A DNA stretch of 14,311 nucleotides from Chloroflexota bacterium. Lineage in GTDB: Bacteria > Chloroflexota > Anaerolineae > JACRMK01. Where the stretch lies: the NCBI GenBank assembly GCA_016200765.1, contig JACQEC010000220.1, positions 1 through 14,311 on the forward strand, in the 5' to 3' direction. The position numbers and the translations under genes are program-made. Below the pieces are notes generated by a model. The model searched no databases and was not told where the DNA came from. It saw only the letters and a program-made list of their open reading frames with translations. Positions 7,212 through 14,197 of this stretch are shown in pieces; position 1 is the first letter of the stretch; the number at the start of each line of letters is the position of its first letter.

Positions 7212-7574
7212 ATGACGATCGAACTGACGATTCAAGTCCCTGATGACCTGGGACGCCAATTGGAGCGTTTCCGACAGCGCCTGCCCGAAGTCTTGGAGCG
7301 CGGATTGCGTGAGCTGATACGGGAAGATGTCGGAGGCTTGCCGGATGAGGCCGCGATCATCGAATTGCTGACCAGCGCGCCAGGCCCCGAACAGGTGCTG
7401 GCCATTCAACCTTCGGCGGCGCTACAGGCGCGAGCGAGCGATCTGTTGGCGCGCAACAAGGCCGGGGAGTTGTCGGCGGCTGAAGAATACGAGCTGGAGC
7501 GCTATCTGATGTTGGAGCATCTGGTGCGGCTGGCGAAGGCTCACGCCTATCAACAGGTGGCCGATGCTCCATGA
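7212..7574 (+). CDS. Small conserved protein, partner of the HNH nuclease (function unknown)
   Basis: A 120-residue soluble protein. It opens MTIELTIQVPDDLGRQLE, a beta strand followed by a helix that resembles the N-terminus of ribbon-helix-helix or antitoxin-like proteins. The rest is predicted helical: LPEVLERGLRELI, then PGPEQVLAIQPSAALQARASDLLARN, then EYELERYLMLEHLVRLAKAHAYQQ. Genes of this appearance are, to my recollection, common directly upstream of small HNH nuclease genes in Chloroflexota and cyanobacteria, but I know of no assigned function. Its TGA overlaps the ATG of the HNH gene (ATGA), implying translational coupling and matched production. An antitoxin, inhibitor or targeting subunit for the nuclease is possible; this is inference from layout only. 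Confidence 0.75.
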   Translation: MTIELTIQVPDDLGRQLERFRQRLPEVLERGLRELIREDVGGLPDEAAIIELLTSAPGPEQVLAIQPSAALQARASDLLARNKAGELSAAEEYELERYLMLEHLVRLAKAHAYQQVADAP

Positions 7575-7984
7575 CCCGTTCCTACGTGCCCGCCGCGTTA
7601 CGTCAGACGGTGATCGAACGGGCAGTAGGCCGGTGCGAGTATTGTCGTTATCCGCAGGAAGCATCGTTGCTGGCCTTTGAAATCGAACACATCGTGGCCG
7701 AGAAGCATGGCGGCACAACATCGCTGAATAATCTGGCGCTGGCTTGTCCATACTGCAATCGTTACAAAGGCGCCGATCTCGGCTCGCTCGACCCAGATAG
7801 CGGGCAGTTGACCGCATTTTATAATCCACGCACACAATCATGGGGCGAGCATTTTCGAGTGGAGGGCGCGCAGATTGTGCCGCTCAGCGCGGAAGGCCGC
7901 GTCACCGTCGCGATCTTGCAGTTTAATCATCCCGATCGAGTCCATGAACGCCAGCGTTTGGTCGCCGCGCAAAAGTTTCCATAG
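7571..7984 (+). CDS. HNH endonuclease
   Basis: A 137-residue protein with a complete compact HNH (beta-beta-alpha metal) fold. Zinc ribbon cysteines are C22/C25 (RCEYC) and C59/C62 (ACPYCNRYKG). The catalytic block is FEIEHIVAEKHGG with H40, followed by LNNLAL with N53/N54 and then N63. The helix after the second CxxC (NRYKGADLGSLDP) and the tail TAFYNPRTQSWGEHFRV...LQFNHPDRVHERQRL are typical of stand-alone HNH proteins of this group. The enzyme would nick or cut DNA with a divalent metal; its target is unknown. There is no methyltransferase, intron or phage gene nearby, so it is neither an obvious restriction enzyme nor an obvious homing enzyme. The start at 7571 overlaps the preceding stop. 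Confidence 0.9.
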   Translation: MTRSYVPAALRQTVIERAVGRCEYCRYPQEASLLAFEIEHIVAEKHGGTTSLNNLALACPYCNRYKGADLGSLDPDSGQLTAFYNPRTQSWGEHFRVEGAQIVPLSAEGRVTVAILQFNHPDRVHERQRLVAAQKFP

Positions 7985-8065
7985 GCAGAAATAGGTAATT
8001 GAAGTCTAAGGTTCGCGTGCCCATACCCATGCGCTTACCCTGCTGTTGATTGAGACCGTTTAGTC

Positions 8066-10450
8066 ATGGCCGCCAAAAAAGACACGCCCGCCCCCAAGAA
8101 ATCGTCGAAGCCGCCGCCCAAGCCGCCGCCGACCTTTAACCTGACCCCCGCACAGCGCGAGCAATTGATCGGCATCGCCCTGCTGGCGCTGGCCGTGGTG
8201 ACCCTGCTCTCGCTGTTGCCGGGCACGCAGGGCCAGTTGATCAAGGTCTTGCAGGACGCCCTGCGTTTTGGCGTCGGCTGGGGCATCGTGCTGACGCCCA
8301 TCTGGTTCGGCGCGGCGGGCCTCTACCTGCTGTTGGACAGCATAGACAAGCGGCCCGACATCGGCCTGGAGCGGCCCGCGGGCGCGCTCTTGCTCTACCT
8401 CGTCGCGCTGACGTTCCTCGATTTTCTCTCGCGGTACTTCACCGGTTTCGGCGGCGAAGAGGGGCGCGTGATGAGCGGCGGCGGTTGGATCGGCGCGGGG
8501 CTGGGCAACTTCCTCAAACTGTTCAGCGAGCCCGGCGCGTACGTCATCCTCATTGCGCTGGCGCTGGCGAGCCTGATCATGCTGTTGAACGTCTCGCTCG
8601 GCCAACTGCTCAAGCAGGCCGGCCACGCCGTCGCGCGCCTGCGGGGACAGCCCATCCCCGGCGTGAAGGTGATTGGCCCTGCGGCGCGCACATCTCCGGC
8701 GATGCAACTGCCGCTCATCCCGCCCGCGAAAACCTCACCCCCGGCCCCTCTCCCACACTTGGGAGAGGGGAGAGTGGAGCCGCCGGTGAAGAACGGCGCG
8801 GCGGCCGAAGGCGTTGCGGGTTCCGCGTCCACGCGCAAACGCGCAACTACGCAAACGCCCCCGCCCGCGGCGGAAGAGCCGCCGCCGATGAGCCCGCGCA
8901 TCATCGGCGACGAGAAGCGCGAGTGGGTCTTGCCGGCGTTAGACCAGATGCTCGACCCCAATAGCGAGCAGGAGTTGAGTCAGGTGGAAATCCGCGAGCG
9001 GGTCAAGGTGATTGAGGAGACGCTCAATCACTTTGGCGTGCCGGCGCGCGTGATTGAGGTCTCGCAGGGGCCGACCGTGACCCAGTTCGGCGTGGAGCCG
9101 CTGTTCGTCGAGCGCAAAGGCTCCGATGGGCAGATGAAACAGATGAAGGTGAAGGTCGCGGCAATTGCGGGGCTGGCGAACGATCTGGCGCTGGCGCTGG
9201 CCGCGGCGCCGATCCGCATCGAAGCGCCGATTCCGGGGCGGGCGATGGTGGGCATCGAGGTGCCCAACGCGCAGAAGGCGACGGTCAGCCTGCGCTCGGT
9301 GCTGGAATCGGAAACGTACCACAAGATGTCTTCGCGGCTCAAGATCGCGCTGGGGCAGGATGTCTCCGGCCAGCCGACCGTAGCCGACCTCGGCGTGATG
9401 CCGCACCTGCTCATCGCCGGCGCGACCGGCTCCGGCAAGTCGGTGAGCATCAACTCCGTCATCGCTTGCCTGCTGATGAACAACACGCCGCAAGACTTGA
9501 AGTTGGTCATGGTGGACCCGAAGATGGTGGAGTTGGTGACGTACAACGGCATCCCGCATCTGGATACGCCGGTCATCACCGACCTCGACCGGGTGGTCAG
9601 CGCCCTGCAAGCGGTGACCGTCGAGATGGACCGGCGCTACAAGTTGTTCGCCAGGGTGGGCGTGCGCAATCTGGACGGCTACAACGTCTACGCCCGCGAG
9701 CGCAGTGAGCCGGCCTTGCCGTATCTAGTGCTGATCATTGACGAGTTGGCCGACCTGATGATGAACCGCCCCGAAGAGATCGAGCGGCTCATCTGCCGCC
9801 TCGCGCAGATGTCGCGCGCCACCGGCATCCACCTGATCATCGCCACCCAGCGCCCGTCGGTGGACGTGGTCACGGGGTTGATCAAGGCCAACTTCCCGGC
9901 GCGCATCGCCTTTGCCGTGACGACACAGGTGGATAGCCGCGTGATCCTCGACACGGTCGGCGCGGAGAAATTGCTCGGGCGCGGCGACATGCTCTACATG
10001 TCGTCGGACTCCTCGAAGCTGGTGCGCCTGCAAGGTTGCTGGGTATCCGAAGACGAACTGCGGCGCATCGTGCGGCACTGGAAGCAGGCCGCCGCGGCCG
10101 ATGGCGTCGTGCTGGACGAGCATCGCGGGATTCCGTCGCCGGCCGCCAGCCCGCCGCGCGATGCGATGAGCGCGTGGGATGAGGCCAACGCGAAGCCGAA
10201 GCCCGGCGACAAGCAGGATGAACTGCTGGACAAAGCGATTGAGGTGGTGCAGACGCAGGAGCACGCTTCGGTCTCGCTGTTACAGCGGCGGTTGCGCATC
10301 GGCTACAGCCGCGCGGCGCGGTTGATTGACCTGATGGAAGAGCAGGGCGTCGTCGGCCCGCCGGACGAGGCTGGCCGCGGGCGCAAGGTGCTGGTGCGGG
10401 GCAAGACCGCGGACGGCGCGCCGCGCGAGTGGGACGAGGAAGAGGAATAG
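8066..10450 (+). CDS. ftsK: DNA translocase FtsK/SpoIIIE
   Basis: A 794-residue membrane-anchored motor that moves chromosomal DNA through the closing septum. Four membrane spans lie near residues 31-50, 72-96, 109-130 and 157-180. A Pro/Ala-rich linker (about 190-285) precedes the alpha domain (about 290-400) and the RecA-like beta domain. That domain has Walker A GATGSGKS (452-459) and Walker B LVLIIDELADLMM with D559 and E560. The downstream block ATQRPSVDVVTGLIKANFPARIAF is diagnostic of the family. The C-terminal gamma winged helix (about 717-785: LLDKAIEVVQ...SVSLLQRRLRIGYSRAARLIDLME) reads orienting sequences in DNA. The length is close to Bacillus SpoIIIE. Part of the linker (S224-R236) is encoded by a hairpin repeat. 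ATG 8066 is the first start before the basic KK..PAPKK tail; the ribosome site is weak. An intrinsic terminator follows the stop by 8 bases. Confidence 0.96.
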   Translation: MAAKKDTPAPKKSSKPPPKPPPTFNLTPAQREQLIGIALLALAVVTLLSLLPGTQGQLIKVLQDALRFGVGWGIVLTPIWFGAAGLYLLLDSIDKRPDIGLERPAGALLLYLVALTFLDFLSRYFTGFGGEEGRVMSGGGWIGAGLGNFLKLFSEPGAYVILIALALASLIMLLNVSLGQLLKQAGHAVARLRGQPIPGVKVIGPAARTSPAMQLPLIPPAKTSPPAPLPHLGEGRVEPPVKNGAAAEGVAGSASTRKRATTQTPPPAAEEPPPMSPRIIGDEKREWVLPALDQMLDPNSEQELSQVEIRERVKVIEETLNHFGVPARVIEVSQGPTVTQFGVEPLFVERKGSDGQMKQMKVKVAAIAGLANDLALALAAAPIRIEAPIPGRAMVGIEVPNAQKATVSLRSVLESETYHKMSSRLKIALGQDVSGQPTVADLGVMPHLLIAGATGSGKSVSINSVIACLLMNNTPQDLKLVMVDPKMVELVTYNGIPHLDTPVITDLDRVVSALQAVTVEMDRRYKLFARVGVRNLDGYNVYARERSEPALPYLVLIIDELADLMMNRPEEIERLICRLAQMSRATGIHLIIATQRPSVDVVTGLIKANFPARIAFAVTTQVDSRVILDTVGAEKLLGRGDMLYMSSDSSKLVRLQGCWVSEDELRRIVRHWKQAAAADGVVLDEHRGIPSPAASPPRDAMSAWDEANAKPKPGDKQDELLDKAIEVVQTQEHASVSLLQRRLRIGYSRAARLIDLMEEQGVVGPPDEAGRGRKVLVRGKTADGAPREWDEEEE
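8745..8770. repeat. Hairpin repeat inside the ftsK linker coding sequence
   Basis: CCCCTCTCCC (8745-8754) and GGGAGAGGGG (8761-8770) form a perfect 10-base stem around the loop ACACTT. It is read in frame as APLPHLGEG within the disordered linker. The preceding TCACCCCCGGCC also belongs to the common form of this repeat as I recall it from many bacterial genomes, where it is usually intergenic. The insertion here adds about a dozen residues and leaves the frame intact. Confidence 0.75.
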
Positions 10451-10458
10451 GCCGTCTC

Positions 10459-10497
10459 AAGCCCTTGGGGAGGACTGAATCCATCAAGGGCTTTTTT
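10459..10497 (+). terminator. Intrinsic terminator of ftsK
   Basis: AAGCCCTTG (10459-10467) pairs perfectly with CAAGGGCTT (10485-10493), and six T residues run from 10492 to 10497. The 17-base loop is longer than usual but contains a small GGGA/TCC pairing option. Its position 8 bases after the ftsK stop fits. Confidence 0.85.
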
Positions 10498-10524
10498 GCC
10501 CGCCGCCGAATGTTCTATTATAAT
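10496..10524 (+). promoter_or_regulatory. Predicted promoter of the BMP lipoprotein gene
   Basis: A consensus -10 TATAAT (10519-10524) lies 17 bases after TTGCCC (10496-10501), which matches the -35 consensus at four of six positions. The -35 overlaps the T-run of the ftsK terminator, so the old transcript ends where the new one begins. Initiation near 10531 would give a leader of about 185 bases before the ATG at 10716. Confidence 0.6.
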
Positions 10525-10715
10525 GCGCCTGCCTGACGAAGAAACGCGAGCCTGTAATCGGCTGTTAGACTTCTGTTGCGCGCTGTTGTCCTGAACCGGG
10601 TGAGTCTTTCAGGTAGCCGGATGAGGGAGGTGATGCCCGTCCCGACAATCATCTATCGCTGTTCTCCGCGCACTCTATCACGATCAACCCTATTTTACTC
10701 TGGAGGAGAAAAGAC
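10525..10715 (+). other. Long 5' leader of the BMP lipoprotein gene
   Basis: This 191-base stretch holds no convincing gene. It contains the hairpin CCTGAA (10590-10595)/TTCAGG (10608-10613), a competing CCGG/CCGG pairing around 10597-10620, and a purine-rich GATGAGGGAGGTGATG block (10620-10635) followed by CCCGTCCC. A 41-codon frame starts at ATG 10621 and overlaps the lipoprotein start out of frame. The strong site GGAGGAG (10702-10708) precedes the lipoprotein ATG. I could not match the leader to any riboswitch consensus I know, including purine, ZTP, guanidine or THF. Leader-based control is possible but unproven. Confidence 0.35.
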
Positions 10716-11791
10716 ATGCGTAACCGTTATCTCGTGTTTATCTTGATGTTGGTGGTCACGGCGCTCGCGCTCGCCGCGTGCGGCCCCAGCGCCGCCCCGG
10801 CCGCGACCACCGCCCCGGCCGTGCAGGCGACAGCCACCCGCCCGCCCGCGCCGCCAGCCACCGCGACACCGGTGCCGCCGCCGCCCGCGACGGCAACACC
10901 CGTGCCCCCGCCGCCCGCGACGGCAACCGCCGCCAAGAAGGTGCTGAAGGTCGGTCTGGTCACCGACACCGGCGGCGTGAACGACAAGTCGTTCAACCAG
11001 TCGGCGTGGGCCGGTGTGCAGAAGGCCCAGAAGGACTTTGGCGTTGAGGCGAAGTTCATCGAGTCGAAGCAGCCGACCGACTACGAGAAGAACATTGACT
11101 TGTTCCTCGGCGAGAAGTACGACGTGATCATCACCGTCGGCTTCTTGATGGGCGATGCCACCGGTCTGAAGGCCAAGGCGAACCAGAGCACCAAGTTCGC
11201 CATCGTGGACTACCCCTACTTCCCGACCAAGGGCGACAAGGTTTGCGACGATACCAAGAAGGACTGCTATGCCGACGGCGGCTTGTCCAACGTGAACAGC
11301 CTGCTGTTCCAGGAAGACGAGGTCGGTTATCTGGCGGGGGTGCTGGCCGGTAGCATGACCAAGACCGGCACCGTCTGCACCGTCTCCGGCATGGAAATCC
11401 CGCCGGTTGTGCGCTTCGTGGTGGGCTTCCAGAACGGCGCGAAGTCGGTCAAGCCCACTGTGAAGACCCTGAACGTCTACATCCCGTCGTTCATTGACCC
11501 GGCCAAGGGCAAGGAAACTGGCCAGTCCATGATCGCGCAGGGCTGTGATGTCGTCTTCGGCGTGGGCGGCAACACCGGCAACGGTGGCCTGCTGGCCGCG
11601 AAGGAGAAGGGCCTGATGGCGATTGGTGTGGACGTGGATCAGTACCTGACCTACCCCGCAAGAACGGCGGCGTGGGTCTTGCGCCGTATCACGACTGGGA
11701 CAGCAAGATCCCGCAGGCGGTCAAGGACAAGGTGAAGCAGGTCGAGGCAGACCTGAAGGCCGGCAAGATTACGACCGGCTACAAGCCGTAA
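10716..11791 (+). pseudogene. BMP/Med-family nucleoside-binding lipoprotein, broken by internal deletion and frameshift
   Basis: This would be the substrate-binding lipoprotein of a nucleoside-type ABC importer. The signal peptide ends in lipobox LAAC with C22. A Pro/Ala/Thr linker (23-73) tethers the BMP domain: VGLVTDTGGVNDKSFNQSAW (79-98), then IITVGFLMGDA, QEDEVGYLAGVLAGSMTKTG and VVFGVGGNTGNGG. The frame stays typical through IGVDVDQYLTYP (P314), then reads an unrelated Arg-rich tail to a stop at 11735. The proper C-terminus is found in another frame from 11660: KNGGVGLAPYHDWDSKIPQ to YKP and TAA at 11789-11791. In intact relatives roughly 35-40 residues separate these two segments. A non-multiple-of-three deletion (missing length one more than a multiple of three) therefore explains both the missing segment and the shift. 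GGAGGAG sits 7 bases before the ATG. No transporter ATPase or permease gene follows. Confidence 0.85.
10852..10928 (+). repeat. 30-bp tandem repeat in the lipoprotein linker
   Basis: About two and a half copies of a 30-base unit encode the decapeptide theme PPATATPVPP (about residues 46-71). CCGCCCGCGACGGCAAC recurs exactly at 10881 and 10911, while the first copy is diverged. Copy number may vary between strains without changing the frame. It forms the flexible tether between the lipid anchor and the binding domain. Confidence 0.8.
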
Positions 11792-11872
11792 GTTGAACGT
11801 TCGCGCAGGCCGTTAGCCGCGGCGGTTGCGCGGCGCGCCCGCGCGAGCGGTATTGCTCTGACCCGTTATCGG

Positions 11873-11910
11873 ACGCGGCCAATCCTGGATTGGCCGCGTT
11901 CTTCTTCTCT
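11873..11910 (+). terminator. Intrinsic terminator after the lipoprotein gene
   Basis: A perfect 12-base stem, ACGCGGCCAATC (11873-11884) and GATTGGCCGCGT (11888-11899), has a 3-base loop. It is followed by TCTTCTTCTCT, a U-rich tract. It stands about 80 bases after the restored stop at 11791 and fits the end of a single-gene transcript, which agrees with the absence of downstream transporter genes. Confidence 0.85.
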
Positions 11911-11918
11911 GCCCGTCT

Positions 11919-12183
11919 CCGGAGCGCAGGCTTCAGCCCAATGGCATTAAGTTAAGGATCACGCCAACTCCCGAAGTAACCAGACAAAGGCGTTTTCTGG
12001 GCTTCAATCGGGCAAACTAGCCCCTGGCGCCATCGCACAACGCTTAACTTAATGCCATTGGGCTTCAGCCGGACGCCGGGACGCGCCGCCAGAGACTTCC
12101 GAAGTCTCGCAGACTTCGGAAGTCTCTGGCCGACGTGCGCCGCGCCTTAACTTAATGCCATTGGGCTGAAGCCTGCTCTCCGG
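11919..12183. mobile_element. 265-bp MITE-like element with 39-bp inverted ends
   Basis: The ends 11919-11957 and 12145-12183 are inverted repeats matching at 38 of 39 bases (32 perfect: 11926-11957 against 12145-12176). Each contains GCAGGCTTCAGCCC followed by AATGGCATTAAGTTAAGG. A third, 21-base copy of the inner part lies at 12043-12063 in the same orientation as the right end, so a smaller element (about 11939-12060, 122 bases) with CAATGGCATTAAGTTAAG ends is nested inside. A further GCAGGCTTCAGCC stands at 12202-12214. There is no open frame of note, so any movement would need a transposase supplied from elsewhere. No target duplication is evident at the outer edges. Confidence 0.75.
12089..12129. 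repeat. Perfect 19-bp-stem hairpin (AGACTTCCGAAGTCT type)
   Basis: CCAGAGACTTCCGAAGTCT (12089-12107) and its exact reverse complement (12111-12129) flank a CGC loop. Each arm itself contains the palindrome AGACTTCCGAAGTCT or its partner, so cruciform and nested folds are possible. It lies inside the MITE-like element between its second and third inner repeat copies and looks like an independent short repeat family inserted there. Confidence 0.85.
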
Positions 12184-12265
12184 CGGCATCGTTTAGAGAG
12201 CGCAGGCTTCAGCCGGATCGGTCGCCGGGCATCCGCGCTGGTCGCGGTGCACGCGATCTATCCGT

Positions 12266-12270
12266 GGAGG
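12266..12270 (+). promoter_or_regulatory. Ribosome binding site deciding the start of the TPR gene
   Basis: GGAGG lies 6 bases before ATG 12277. The upstream GTG at 12247 in the same frame has no such site and would add ten residues (MHAIYPWRFC) that do not look conserved. Confidence 0.6.
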
Positions 12271-12276
12271 TTTTGC

Positions 12277-14067
12277 ATGGCTGTCATTGACCAACTCCAT
12301 CGGCTCGAATCGGTTGGCCTGGTGCGGTTAGCGCAAAGCCAGCCGGAACTCGAATATCTCTTCCGGCACGCGCTGGTGCAGGACGCCGCCTACCAGTCGT
12401 TGCTCCGGCGCGAACAGCGCGATCTGCATCGGAGCGTGGGCGAACTGCTGGAGCGCGCCCACGCCGAGCGGCCGGAGGTTGTCGCGCTGGTGCTGGCGCG
12501 GCACTTCAGCGAAGCCGGCGATGAGCCGCGCGCGCTCAAGTATTTCGCGCTGGCCGCCGACGACGCGGCCCGCCGCTACGCGAACGACGAGGCGATCATG
12601 CACTACAGCCGCGCCATCGAACTCGCGCGGCGCGCCGGGCCGGAACGGGCGGCGGAACTCTGCGGGCTTTATCTGCGCCGGGGGCGGGCGCAGGAGTTGA
12701 GCGCGCGGGATCGGGAGGCGCTGGCCGGTTACGAGCAGTTGGAGGCGCTGGGCCGCGAGCGCGGCGACCGGGCAATGGAACTGGCCGCGCTGGTCGCGCG
12801 CACGACCCTCTATGCCAGCGCGCGCGAGATGCGCGACCCGGAGCGGGTGCAGGCGCTCTCGGCGCAGGCGCTAGGGTTAGCGCGCGCGCTGGGCGACCGC
12901 GCCAGCGAGATTGAAATCCTGCGGGACCTGATGCACGATGCGCGCGAGCGCAGTCAGTTCCAGGAGGCGGCGCGCTACGGCGAGCAATCTATGGCGCTGG
13001 CGCGCGAGCTGGGTTTGCGCGAGGCGCTGGGTTACACACTGAACGATTTGAGCCTGACGTATATGATGCTGGGGCAGTTGGCGCGCGCGCAAACCGTCCG
13101 GCAAGAGGCGGCCGCGCTCTGGCGCGAACTGGGCAACCAGCCGATGCTGTCGGAGAACTTGAGCTACGCGGCCATTACCGATGTGATCACCGGAAAATTG
13201 GAGGCGGCGCTGGCCGGGGCGGGCGAAGCCCGGCAGATCAGCCGCGCGATCGGCAACTGGTGGGGTGAGGCGATCAGCCTGATGCCGGCGGCGATGGCCG
13301 GCCTGCGGCTGGGCAACATCGCCGACGCGCTTACCGCGATGAACGAGAGCATCCGGCTGGCCGAGCAGGCCGGGCTGGCGCCGCCGCAGGTGCAAATGCG
13401 CGCCGATCTGGCGATGGTGCAGAGCGAGATGGGCATGATACAGTCGGCTGGCGAGATGGCGCAACTGGCCCTGGCCAAGGCGGAGGAGTCGTTTCCGATA
13501 TACCGGTTGTATGCGCTGGCCGCGCTGGCGCATGTCTATCTGCTCAAGGGCCAGCTGGCCGAAGCGGCGGCGCTGGTGGAGAAGGGCATCCCCGACCTGG
13601 AGCGGGAAGACCTCTTTCCGATGTCGCGGCTGGCGCTCGTGATCACGGCGGTCGAGTTGGGACTGGCGCAGGGCGATTACGGGCGGGCGCTGTTTTTCAT
13701 CGAGATGACACTGCCGATGATGCGCGGGATGGGCATCCGCTACGACCTGCCGGTGGTGCTCCTGCTGAAAGCGCAGGCGCTGGCCGGCCTGGGCCAGCCG
13801 GCCGAGGCGCGGGCCGCGGCGGATGAGGCGCGTGCGGAGGCGGAGGCGACGCAGGCGCGCTGGAACCTGCAGTCTATTCTTGAATGGATGAGCGCGCAGG
13901 AGCAAGCGGCAGGGAACGCGCGCGAGGCGCGCGCGCTCCGCCAACAGGCCCGCGAGATCGCCGCCTACATCGCCGCTCACGCCGGCGCAAGCGGCTTGCG
14001 CGAGTCGTATCTTGCCCTGCCGCGCGTCCGCGCGCTATTCGCGCCGGAGGAAGGGGACGCGGCGTGA
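12277..14067 (+). CDS. TPR-repeat protein, C-terminal remnant of an ATPase-TPR regulator
   Basis: A 596-residue helical protein. Its first 60 residues, with LHRLESVGLVRLAQSQPELEYLFRHALVQDAAYQSLLRREQRDLHRSVGELLE, match the winged-helix segment that in COG3899-type predicted ATPases follows an AAA ATPase domain, often behind a nucleotide cyclase or LuxR domain. Those upstream domains are absent; repeats occupy the DNA before the start. The rest is a superhelix of about a dozen TPR-like pairs: RALKYFALAADDAARRYANDEAIMHYSRAIELA, then ALGYTLNDLSLTYMMLGQLARAQT, and AALAHVYLLKGQLAEAAALVEKGI. The composition is rich in Ala, Leu, Arg and Glu, with no signal peptide or membrane span. It would act in protein binding if made. 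A start with a good ribosome site leaves open whether it is a functional stand-alone TPR protein or a truncated pseudogene. It has no partner downstream. Confidence 0.75.
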   Translation: MAVIDQLHRLESVGLVRLAQSQPELEYLFRHALVQDAAYQSLLRREQRDLHRSVGELLERAHAERPEVVALVLARHFSEAGDEPRALKYFALAADDAARRYANDEAIMHYSRAIELARRAGPERAAELCGLYLRRGRAQELSARDREALAGYEQLEALGRERGDRAMELAALVARTTLYASAREMRDPERVQALSAQALGLARALGDRASEIEILRDLMHDARERSQFQEAARYGEQSMALARELGLREALGYTLNDLSLTYMMLGQLARAQTVRQEAAALWRELGNQPMLSENLSYAAITDVITGKLEAALAGAGEARQISRAIGNWWGEAISLMPAAMAGLRLGNIADALTAMNESIRLAEQAGLAPPQVQMRADLAMVQSEMGMIQSAGEMAQLALAKAEESFPIYRLYALAALAHVYLLKGQLAEAAALVEKGIPDLEREDLFPMSRLALVITAVELGLAQGDYGRALFFIEMTLPMMRGMGIRYDLPVVLLLKAQALAGLGQPAEARAAADEARAEAEATQARWNLQSILEWMSAQEQAAGNAREARALRQQAREIAAYIAAHAGASGLRESYLALPRVRALFAPEEGDAA

Positions 14068-14197
14068 AAGGACGCGATAGCCGATTCCACTAGAAAGCGG
14101 GAATGTGGTTTACCGTCTATATATTCTTCTGTCTCGGAGCTCTTCCCAGGAATTACGAATGTTTCGAATCATTAGACTGTCGAGACCAAGATTCTTC
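14068..14197. other. Short AT-richer intergenic stretch before the right IS end
   Basis: No gene, promoter or terminator is convincing here. Bases from about 14100 onward are clearly lower in GC than the TPR gene. A weak GTCTCG (14131-14136)/CGAGAC (14181-14186) pairing is the only structure noticed. The short open frame that runs on into the IS end is antisense to the transposase fragment and is not considered real. Confidence 0.4.

Noticed and set aside
7999..8027. Possible promoter (TTGAAG, 17 bases, CATACC) before ftsK
   Set aside because: Only four and three of six consensus bases match, which is expected by chance in this much sequence.
10621..10746. 41-codon frame in the leader overlapping the lipoprotein start
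   Set aside because: It has no clear ribosome site and no recognisable peptide; without conservation data it cannot be called a leader peptide.
11926..12214. Possible CRISPR array from the recurring GCAGGCTTCAGCC / TTAACTTAATGCCATT units
   Set aside because: Copies are in opposite orientations, spacing is irregular, and there are no uniform spacers or cas genes; inverted-end elements explain it better.
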